A stretch of DNA of 6,373 bases from an uncultured bacterium (GTDB lineage Bacteria > Patescibacteria > JAEDAM01 > Absconditabacterales > Absconditicoccaceae): the NCBI GenBank assembly GCA_937950065.1, contig CALFEN010000189.1, positions 1 to 6,373 on the forward strand, written 5' to 3'. Each line of letters starts with the position of its first letter. Within the stretch, counting starts at the first letter, position 1. Under the pieces are notes generated by a model. It was not told the origin of the DNA. It ran no database searches and was given only the letters and a program-made list of their open reading frames with translations. Below, piece after piece: positions 1 through 6,373 of this stretch. The translations under genes were made by a program, and so were the position numbers.

Positions 1-1071
1 AAATTTTTTAAAAAATACAAAATAGATGCTATTTTTACAAATAGATCTTACTGACCTTATGGATCCAAAAGAGATTTTTTGATAGCTAAGCTTTGTAAGC
101 AGTATGGAATAGATTTTAATGTTTATGATGATTTTTTGCTTGTAGAGCCGGAGCAGGTGAGTCCTACCAAAGTTTTTACTCCATATTTCAAAAAATGGCA
201 GAAAATAGATAAAAAAGAAATGCTACCAGAACCAAAAAATATAGACTGTCCAAAAATTTATATCAAACCGCGAATCCAGATAATTAAATATTTAAATTAT
301 GATAAAATTTTTTTCTGGGATATAAATTTCACCGACCAAAGACTAAAAAACTTTAATTTCTCAAATTATGAAGATACAAGAAATTTACCATATTTAGATT
401 GAAGTTCCAGACTTTCGCCTTATATCAGATTTTGAATTATTTCTATTAGGCAGCTTTATCACAAAGTCAGAGCCTCTGACAATGTTTGAGCACAGACTTT
501 TGTATCGCAGCTTGCGTGGAGGGATTTTTGGAATCATATTTTTATTAATTTCCCAGAGACGTATTTTTTAGAATTTCAGACAAAAAAAAGAGATATTGCA
601 TGGCAAAATAATGAAAAATTATTTGAATCATGGAAAAACTGAATGACGTGATATCCTATAGTAGACGCTGGTATGAGACAGCTAAAACAAGAGAACCGAA
701 TGCACAATAGAGTCAGGATGATAACATCTTCATTCTTAACCAAAGATTTACTGATAGACCGAAGACGGTGAGAAAGGCATTTTGCGAATTACCTGCTGGA
801 CTATGATAGTAATTTGAATACGTGAAACTGGCAGTGGGCAGCATCTGTTGGAGCAGACCCCAAACCACTCAGGATATTCAATCCTGTGCTGCAAGCAAAA
901 AGGTTTGACTCGCATTGCGAGTATATAAAAAAATATATTCCAGAATTAAGAAATATTAATGCAAAGCAAATACTTGATCCTTTAAATAATAACTTGTGAT
1001 ATGCTGCACCCGTAGTCAATCACTACGAACGTAGTAAGCTTGCCAAAACGTTGTATTATAATATTAATTAG
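1..1071 (+). CDS. phrB: Deoxyribodipyrimidine photolyase (class I CPD type), 5' end outside window
   Basis: FAD-dependent, light-driven repair of cyclobutane pyrimidine dimers in DNA. The visible 356 residues match the family from the end of the N-terminal antenna domain (TNRSYGPYGSKRD, about 13-25; FTPYFKKW, about 60-67) through the whole FAD-binding domain: LSPYIRFG (about 138-145), QLAWRDFW (170-177), [18 protein letters not shown] (211-228), WMHNRVRM (233-240), LLIDWRWGERHF (251-262), NTGNWQWAAS (273-282) and RIFNP. Compared with E. coli PhrB, numbering is offset by about 105, so roughly 105 N-terminal residues are missing. Equivalents of the E. coli electron-transfer triad W306/W359/W382 are W201, W254 and W277, and the substrate-side W277 is W173. 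W254 is encoded by CGA, so the triad is complete only if CGA means Trp. N273 corresponds to the FAD-facing Asn378. Nine in-frame UGA codons are read as Gly; the stop is TAG. The antenna chromophore cannot be judged. A cryptochrome of the same fold is a less likely alternative. Confidence 0.95.
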
Positions 1072-2461
1072 TTTTTTCAATTATATTTTTTATGGTATCC
1101 AAGAACGTTTTTCGTTCAGGGAGAATATTTATGTTTTTTTGGGAAATGAACAGAATATAGTATCAATTTTTTGTTTTGATAAAAAATTTTTTTTGTTTTT
1201 TGTTTGTAATTTTTATAGTAATTTTTTTCCCGTTTTTAATATCAAATATATACATATTAAAATCTTTTGTATTTTTTGGGGATGCTAAACTAGTTATTTT
1301 GTATATTATTATGCTTTCAATTTTTTGTCATTTTGTTATTCAAAATATTTCATTTATTTTTATGTGTTCTTTTTCCTCTTTTATATCCATGTGTTTTTTA
1401 TAAAATAGTTTATGTATTTTCTTCAAAAAATTTATTTGTTGTTTATCAAATTTAAAATTTAATTCATTAGATACTCTTTTTTCATCATTGTATTCCAAGA
1501 TATAGTCGTAAATATATCTTAATCTTTTTTTTACGTCCAAGAAATATTTGAGCTTGTCTAATGTATCTGCGTCTATCTTGAATTTTCAGGAAAAAATTTT
1601 TTGAATAGCAGCATTTGTCTCGTTTAAATTTTGATCTACTAGAAGACATGTCTTTCAATCTTTTGCCATGACAATTTCGTTCATATAGTTTTTATTTATT
1701 ATAATGTACTTATTTCATCGTAGAGCATTACTAAACCTGGATCCTCAAAGCATTTCTATATTATTTTTATCTTTTTCATATGAAAATAATATAATAAAAG
1801 TATCACATTTGTTTATTGTTTCAAGATATTCTCAAGTATAGGATTTTATAATATTTAGATTTGGATGTCTAAAATGAATTTCTTTGTGTTTTCATTCATG
1901 ATAAGGACATCCTTTGACATATATTTTATTTGGTATTCGGAAATTTAGATGGGGATTTGATTTAACAATATCTTCTATAAGATCAAAATCATAACTATTG
2001 TGTCATAGACTTAAGAAAATATTTTTATTGGGTAATTTATTTAGAGGCTCTTTGGGTATAATTGATTGATTTAGGACACTTGATACCGGTAGTAGTGAAA
2101 TATGCTTCTCGTCTATTGAGTTTAACTCAATAGCGTTTTTTGTGTTCCCCCATAGTTCTGTAAAATAGAAGCTTTCTTTGAAATATTTTGATATTTTTTT
2201 TATATTCAAAAAGGATTTAAAATTATATATTATCATGACTAGATATTTGTCTTTAATTTTTTCATGTATAGTTTTTAAATATTTTAAAAATTTCTCTATC
2301 ACTTCTTCCAATTCGTGATTCATATCTATGTAACATATTTCACTATCATCTGTATCGTTTATGATCAAAGAATTATTTTGTATTAAATATTTTAAATCTC
2401 ATTTGAATTCACAGATTTCTTCAGAAAATCTTTTAGTAATATGGTAAAAATTATTTTTCAT
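1064..2461 (-). CDS. GT-B glycosyltransferase-like protein, paralog A (last gene of the array)
   Basis: Predicted 465-residue soluble protein; no signal peptide or membrane segment is seen. Layout: an N-terminal Rossmann-like half (about 1-140) with EICYID (about 40-45) and KKISKYFKESFYFTELW ending at W104; a linker (LPNKNIFLSLGH, about 143-154); a C-terminal GT-B-like half with KSNPHLNFW (W175), NKCDTF and GGSRFSNALWGNKYII (about 239-254), then AKDGKTCLLV (266-275). The pattern 'G-G-x-R-x-S-N-A-L-x-G-x-K' followed by 'glycine/Leu-Leu-Val' resembles the nucleotide-sugar binding end of GT4-type enzymes, but the usual catalytic E-x7-E is not obvious. After that come a helical stretch and a C-terminal beta-rich tail of about 100 residues that I do not recognise. 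It is 16 residues longer than B and C and the most divergent of the three. About 11 in-frame UGA codons are read as Gly; W175, W248 and W450 are CGA. ATG was chosen because an in-frame TAG lies shortly upstream and B and C start with a similar MK(N/T) sequence. No Shine-Dalgarno is seen. Donor and acceptor are unknown. Confidence 0.75.
1103..1117 (+). terminator. Possible weak hairpin terminator downstream of the photolyase
   Basis: An inverted repeat, GAACG (1103-1107), a TTTTT loop and CGTTC (1113-1117), begins about 31 nt after the photolyase TAG. The stem is only 5 bp and the nearest strong T run (TTTTTTT, about 1134-1140) lies 16 nt beyond it, so this is not a classic intrinsic terminator. 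It lies inside the coding sequence of the convergent gene A, where one stem arm includes a CGA codon. It may be chance. Confidence 0.2.
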
Positions 2462-2548
2462 GTTTATATCGTTATTTGATAATATCTAATTAAATTTTTA
2501 TATATATTGATAGTCTTTATTTTAGGTGATTCATTAATTTTGTCCTTT

Positions 2549-2576
2549 ATTATAATTTTCCTCGTTACGATTCCAA
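2549..2576 (-). promoter_or_regulatory. Candidate sigma70-type promoter for paralog A in the 103-nt gap
   Basis: On the minus strand, TTGGAA (2576-2571) lies 16 nt upstream of a perfect TATAAT (2554-2549). The -35 box overlaps the last codons of B and the -10 box lies just past its TAA. Transcription would start near 2542, giving A a leader of about 80 nt with no visible ribosome binding site or strong hairpin. This gap (2462-2564) is the only one over 14 nt in the array, which fits a separate promoter, but TATAAT is common by chance in DNA this AT-rich. Confidence 0.35.
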
Positions 2577-3914
2577 ATTTTCTAGATTCTTTTTAATACT
2601 GTGTAAGAATTTTTCAAAATTTTCAGTTACAACTGTAGATCTTCATTCAAAGGAGACAAAGTATCAGTTGTTAAGTTTAAAAAATAAGTGCTTTTGTTTT
2701 TTTTTGGTAATATATATTTTAATCTTTTTAATTTCTTTAGTGTCCAATATATATATTCTAAAAGAATTTTTTTTCTTCTCTTTTAAAACAGTTATTTTGT
2801 ATATTATTATGTTCTCCAATTTTTGTCATTTTGCTATTCATCAAATTTCATCGATTTCCATTCCTTCATCGAGATTCAATGTTTTTAAATATTCTTTATC
2901 AAACTTAAAATTTTCTATCTCATCATTCTTCTTTTTCTCATCATATTCTATTATATAACTGTATATATATTGCAGTCTGTACTCCATATTCATAAACTTT
3001 CTGATTTTTTCTATTTCATATTCATTTATCTTAAATTTTCAAGAGTATATTTTCTCAAAGGCTTGGGCTATACTTTCTTTGCTTCAGTCCACAATTAGGC
3101 ATGTAGATTCATTCTTGGCCATAACTATTCTATTTATATAATTTTCTGTTGTTATAATATATTTTCTTCCTCGTAAAGCATTGGATAATCTCAATCCTCA
3201 ACGCATTACACTTTCTAGATTTTGTTCTTTGTTAAAAATGGGGATAAAGACCACGTCACATTTATTGAAAGCCTCCAGATATTGAGGAGTAAAAGATTCT
3301 ACTAAATGTAGATTTTCAAATTTAAATTGGATTTTTTTTTGGATTGATTTTTTATTATTACTTCCGCAACAATAAAATTTATTGGGTAAGAAAAAATCTA
3401 AATCCTTTCTTTCTATTATAAGTTTTTTTACATTTTCTAGGTCATCTGATCCATTTCATACACTTATAAACACGTTTTTGTTTGGTAGTCCGTGTAAATT
3501 ATAACGTGGAATAATTCCTGAATTTATTTTGTTAAATACTGGCAATAGACTTACGTGTTTAGTATCTATTTTTCAAAGTTCTATAGCTCATTTAGTGTTT
3601 ACTCGTAGTTCAGAAAAATAAAAGGTTTCCTTGAAATATTTTGATATTTTTTTTATTTTATTGATGGACTGGAAATCATATACCAAGAAAGCTAGATATC
3701 TATTTTCAAAATCTTTTTTAAAGATTTCTAGATATTCTATTAAGTATTTAAAATTGTTCTCTATAGTCCGATAGTAATCAATATAACAAATTTCGCTTTT
3801 TTTATTATCTTCCAAAAAATTTGTTGTGAGCTCTATAAAATGATTATCATCTAAAGACATAGAGGGATAATATTCAGAGAAATTTTTATTAATATAAAAG
3901 AATTTATTTTTCAT
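2565..3914 (-). CDS. GT-B glycosyltransferase-like protein, paralog B
   Basis: Predicted 449 residues, identical in length to C and colinear with A. The N-terminal half has EICYID and KKISKYFKETFYFSELW, where W104 is encoded by CGA while the same column is TGG in A and CGG in C. The C-terminal half carries NKCDVV, GGLRLSNALWG (W248 = CGA) and ENYINRIVMAK followed by TCLIV, typical of the nucleotide-sugar-binding part of GT4-like enzymes. A charged helical segment and a lysine-rich beta-type tail follow (ITKKKQKHLFFKLNNGYFVSF region). At residue 175 B has Phe (TTC) where A and C have CGA/CGG. In-frame UGA codons (for example Gly109) are read as glycine; the stop is TAA. The start ATG lies 14 nt after the stop of C, with only AT-rich sequence and no Shine-Dalgarno. 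Family call from motifs is moderate; substrate unknown. Confidence 0.75.
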
Positions 3915-3928
3915 GTCTATATAATTAT

Positions 3929-5278
3929 TTAATAATTTTCAATGATATTTTTAATAGATTTTGCTAAATTTTCCATATCTTTAGATATTAAACTGTTTTT
4001 GTTTTCAAAAAATATATAGTATCCATTGTTTGTTTTGAGGAAAAACTTTTTTTGTTTTCTGTTTGTTATTCTTAAGATAATCTTATTAGTGTTGCTCAAA
4101 TCTAATATATGTAGGCTTATTTTTTTTATTTTATTATCTTCAAATAAATTTATTCTATAAATGATTCAACTAAATAATTTCTCTCATTTTTTGATTCATA
4201 AAATTTCTATAATTTCTTTTCATTCTTCTTGAGATGATTTTTTTAATAGATTTAATTCTTTTTCTTCAAATTTAAAATTTTTTTCACTAGAAAGTCTAGC
4301 TTCTTCGGTATAATTTAGTATATAATTATATATATATTTTATTCTGTTTTCATAGTCCATAAGAAATCTTATTTTACTTAATGCTTCTTGATTTATTTTG
4401 AACTCTCAAGAGTAAATTTTTTTCAAAGCGATATTAATTTCATCAGTTGTTCATTTTACAATAAGACATGTTTCATTGTCTTTAGCCATTACTATTCTGT
4501 TTATATAGTTTTCGGTCATGATAATATATTTGTTTCCCCGTAATGCATTTGACATTCTAAATCATCACACCATTCAAGATTCTATTCTATTTTTTTTATT
4601 TACCAATGGTAAGAGAACTAGGTCGCACTTATTTAAAGCTTCAAAATATTGTTCAGTATAAGATTTTATAATATTTAGGTTACTGAATTTTAAATTAAAG
4701 TATATTTTTTTTTTAGATTTTTTGAAACTTCAAATTCAAAAAGAGATGTCTGGAGCCCGGAAATTTAAGTATGGATTTGATTTTATAATATTACTTATTA
4801 GTTTAAAATTATCACTTCAATGTCACAGACTGATAAATATGTTTTTATTAGGGATCTTTTCAATATTTTTGCGTGGAATTATTTGTAAATTTGTGTTTGT
4901 AGATACAGGAAACAGTGAATATGCCTCTTTATTAAGTTTGGACAGCTCAAGAGTATTCTCTTGAGATAACCGTAATTCAGAAAAATAAAAAGTTTTTTTA
5001 AAATATTTGCTAATTTTTTGTATGTTTTTTAGATTCTCACAGTTATATATTACTATTGCTAGATATTTATTTTTTACTAGATCTTTAATTTTTTCTAGAA
5101 ATTCAACAAGACTATTGATGTTTTTTTCTATTTCATGGTTAAAATCTAGATAACAGATTTCGATATTGTTATTATCCTCAATGAATTTCATAATTGGAGA
5201 AATTAGAGATTCAGTATCTTTTAGGTTTGGACATCTTTCCAAAAATCTCTTTGTAAGATAAAAGAATTTTGTTTTCAT
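3929..5278 (-). CDS. GT-B glycosyltransferase-like protein, paralog C (first of the array)
   Basis: Predicted 449 residues. Features in order: MKTKFFYLTKRF start; EICYLDFNHEIEK (about 40-52); KKISKYFKKT-type region with FYFSELW (W103 = CGG); NKNIFISLGHGS (about 144-155, G152 = UGA); KSNPYLNFW (W174 = CGG); NIIKSYTEQYFEALNKCDLV then LLPL; ESGMVGGFRMSNALWGNKYI (about 232-251, W247 = CGG); ENYINRIVMAKDNETCLIV. These match the C-terminal Rossmann half of GT-B enzymes: a loop after a cytosolic 'CD-hydrophobic-PL' strand, then the Ala-Leu-x-Gly helix and 'G/T-C-L-I-V'. A tail of about 120 residues (ILGIKKGEK to the end) is shared with A and B but not recognised. C is closer to B than to A. It starts 13 nt after the radical SAM stop, consistent with co-transcription. 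No Shine-Dalgarno, signal peptide or membrane helix is seen. It could be a non-catalytic GT-like protein. Confidence 0.76.
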
Positions 5279-5291
5279 ATTGATTTTAGAT

Positions 5292-6236
5292 TTATCCTAA
5301 AAGAATTTTATTTTTGATTTTTTTTAAAGTCTCTTTATCGGTTATGGGGTTTACCGTAGTGTCTTTGTAATATTCATCTTTCATAAAGATCCCTCCGCAA
5401 ATTTTTCTTATTGCACAGTTCTTACATTCTGGATTATATTTATATTTAAATCATTCAGGTTTTTGTTCTAAAATATCCCTTTCATCCAAAAAAACTATTT
5501 TTCTGGATTCATCTTTAACTATTTTTCTTACTTCTGTATTGACCCATTCGTATCATGGGATTTTGCATAGAGGTATTTTTTCTATCCTAAAAGTATTTCA
5601 TATACTTTCCAGATATCAAAAAGTTTTTACTAGTTCGTCGGTTATAGTGTTTAGATCAGGAAGAGATTCCAAGGCCTCTTTAGTTTTTTTCATTACTTTG
5701 GGATCTAGGATATTCCAGACAAAATGTTTTATTTTAGGATTTACTTTTTTTATAAATAATACATTTTTGTAAAGATGATTTTGATTAAATTTCGAGATAG
5801 CAGTAGTTATTTGAGTTTCTATTTTATACTTTTTTAAGTTTAATAATGCTTTTATCATATTGGTATAAGCACCATCAAAATCTCTTATATAATCATTTAG
5901 GTTTTGTTCATAGGTATATCGTGATATGTGCACAATTTCTATTCAAATGTCACTTATTCTTTCTGTAAAATCTTCTTTAGCAAATCCAGTACCGTTTGAT
6001 ATTATTCTTGGTTTTAGTCAGTATTTATGTACCATTTCAATTATTTCAAAAACTTTTGGATGAATAGTAGGTTCTCATCATGTAAGGATCACAGAATCAT
6101 ATCAACTATTTTTTATATTTTCGAGTCATTTTTCTACTTCTTCCATACTCATCATTTTGCCGAAAGAAGGATTTGAACAATAGATACAGTTGTGATTGCA
6201 TATTCTATTTATTTGCAGGTATCATATTACGGACAT
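5292..6236 (-). CDS. Radical SAM enzyme with C-terminal auxiliary-cluster cysteines
   Basis: Predicted 314 residues. The N-terminus has the radical SAM [4Fe-4S] motif C13-x3-C17-x2-C20 (CNHNCIYC), and the SAM-binding TGGEPTIHP motif is at 52-60. Both Gly53 and Gly54 are UGA. ISNGTG (79-84) and IEIVHIS (99-105) follow as further barrel strands. The C-terminal part has Cys224 (PLCKIPGYEW) and C271-x2-C274-x5-C280-G-G, four cysteines that could hold an auxiliary [4Fe-4S] cluster as in SPASM/twitch-type peptide-modifying enzymes. The class generates a 5'-deoxyadenosyl radical from S-adenosylmethionine; the substrate here is unknown. W106 is CGA and W231 is TGG. The ATG overlaps the stop of the upstream gene by one base (TAATG), so translation is probably coupled; gene C follows after 13 nt. 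Eleven UGA codons are read as Gly. Fold assignment is strong; reaction unassigned. Confidence 0.92.
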
Positions 6237-6373
6237 TATTTTATGGGTTTTAGTATTTTAAATCAGTATTTTTTTATTATATTTATGTGTATTCATTTGC
6301 ATTTTTTATTCAATCCGCAAAATGTACATTGAGATGATTTTATCATAAATCATTCGTCCATAAATCGGTCTAT
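6236..6373 (-). CDS. C-terminal end of a second radical SAM-like (SPASM-type) protein, 5' part outside window
   Basis: Only the last 45 residues are visible. They contain C16-x2-C19-x5-C25-x-G, the same spacing as the end of the following radical SAM gene (C271, C274, C280), and then an IKKYGFKILKPI ending. That arrangement, with a Tyr-Gly and a Pro near the terminus, is common in auxiliary-cluster tails of radical SAM proteins. The catalytic CxxxCxxC domain would lie beyond the window edge, so the call depends on the tail alone. Gly8, Gly27 and the Gly of KKYG are UGA, and residue 3 is CGA (Trp). The stop TAA shares a base with the ATG of the downstream gene. Confidence 0.6.

Larger units (their letters stand above)
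1064..5278 (-). repeat. Tandem array of three divergent paralogous genes (C-B-A)
   Basis: Three head-to-tail copies of one gene family (449, 449 and 465 residues) occupy two thirds of the window. Homology runs along the whole length: start, EICY(I/L)D, KKISKYFK, FYF(S/T)EL, GG-x-R-x-SNALWG, IVMAK and the C-terminal tail. B and C keep the same length and near-identical residue numbering, suggesting an older duplication that gave A and a later one that gave B and C. At DNA level only short blocks remain similar, for example the stretch around 1300-1345 and 2790-2840, so this is not a recent duplication. Confidence 0.85.
1..6373. other. Alternative genetic code region: UGA=Gly, CGA/CGG=Trp (table 37-like)
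   Basis: All six reading frames in this window must be translated with UGA as glycine and CGA/CGG as tryptophan. UGA occurs in-frame many times (9 in the photolyase, 11 in the complete radical SAM gene, about 11 in glycosyltransferase A). It falls on invariant glycines, for example both Gly of the radical SAM TGGEP motif. About 15 in-frame CGA/CGG codons are present. Those at conserved photolyase sites fall on Trp, whereas Arg at conserved sites is written AGA or AGG. UGG is still used for Trp, and CGT/CGC also occur, presumably as Arg. Stops are TAA (five genes) and TAG (one). Known background: this code has been described for Absconditabacterales. Table 25 (UGA=Gly only) explains the readthrough but leaves conserved Trp sites as Arg. 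Confidence 0.93.

Noticed and set aside
697..768. Photolyase with a broken tryptophan electron-transfer chain (Trp to Arg)
   Set aside because: This is what table 11 or 25 would give. Three separate invariant Trp sites being CGA/CGG, and TGG/CGA/CGG exchange between paralogs, favour recoding.
801..1019. Minus-strand open frame opposite the photolyase
   Set aside because: The plus strand encodes the conserved FAD-binding end of photolyase in this stretch.
1040..1403. Plus-strand Phe/Ile-rich open frames that look like small membrane proteins
   Set aside because: They are the antisense of the A/K-rich C-terminal tail of paralog A; lysine AAA codons read backwards give Phe. The minus-strand frame is the one conserved among paralogs.
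2697..2705. Frameshift in paralog B at a run of nine T (nine A on the coding strand)
   Set aside because: A recount shows nine A equal three Lys codons, and the frame continues into K-Q-K and N-N-G-Y, matching A and C.
2668..2958. Similar Phe/Ser-rich plus-strand open frame
   Set aside because: Antisense shadow of paralog B's tail. Its likeness to the frames near 1176-1403 reflects the paralogy of A and B on the other strand.
4722..4964. Plus-strand open frame opposite paralog C
   Set aside because: Shadow of the GT-like gene; no start context and no recognisable motif.
5539..5772. Plus-strand open frame opposite the radical SAM gene
   Set aside because: Shadow; the minus strand carries the conserved radical SAM protein continuing to its auxiliary cysteines.
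1..6373. All genes are pseudogenes riddled with nonsense codons
   Set aside because: The only internal stops are UGA, they fall on conserved glycines, and frames otherwise stay intact to TAA/TAG. Random decay would include TAA and TAG as well.
1..6373. UGA=Trp (mycoplasma-type code) or UGA=selenocysteine
   Set aside because: UGA occupies Gly columns (GGEP, RFG, TGYP, WGER) while Trp columns are TGG or CGA/CGG. The UGA codons are far too many for selenocysteine and lie at non-Cys sites.

Overview
The window can only be read with a non-standard genetic code. With the ordinary bacterial code all genes appear broken. With UGA read as glycine and CGA/CGG read as tryptophan, it resolves into six tightly packed, intact genes, two of them cut by the window edges. 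This combination is, to my knowledge, NCBI translation table 37, described for Absconditabacterales (Candidatus Absconditabacteria, SR1; CPR/Patescibacteria). The very AT-rich DNA, use of only TAA and TAG as stops, small gaps and gene overlaps fit that placement. The taxonomic call rests on the code, not on a marker gene.

Plus strand, 1-1071: the C-terminal three quarters of a class I deoxyribodipyrimidine photolyase. Its conserved motifs are what prove the code: UGA sits at invariant glycines, and CGA/CGG sits at invariant tryptophans, including one of the electron-transfer triad.

Minus strand, 6373 down to 1064: one co-directional block. It reads, 5' to 3': the end of a first radical-SAM-like protein (6373-6236), a complete radical SAM enzyme (6236-5292, coupled through a TAATG overlap), then three tandem paralogous GT-B glycosyltransferase-like proteins, here called C (5278-3929), B (3914-2565) and A (2461-1064). 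Gaps are 13, 14 and 103 nt. The 103-nt gap before A carries a candidate promoter. Gene A converges on the photolyase gene, and the two coding regions overlap by 8 bp at their stop codons.

The two radical SAM proteins share a C-terminal Cys-x2-Cys-x5-Cys-x-Gly signature, probably for an auxiliary iron-sulfur cluster. Together with the glycosyltransferase trio they look like a small biosynthetic or surface-glycan/peptide modification locus of unknown product. That pathway assignment is inference. The three paralogs also act as an internal check of the code: at aligned positions they interchange TGG/CGA/CGG, TTC/CGA/CGG and TGA/GGA. No RNA gene, IS element or CRISPR array was seen, and no gap is longer than 103 nt.
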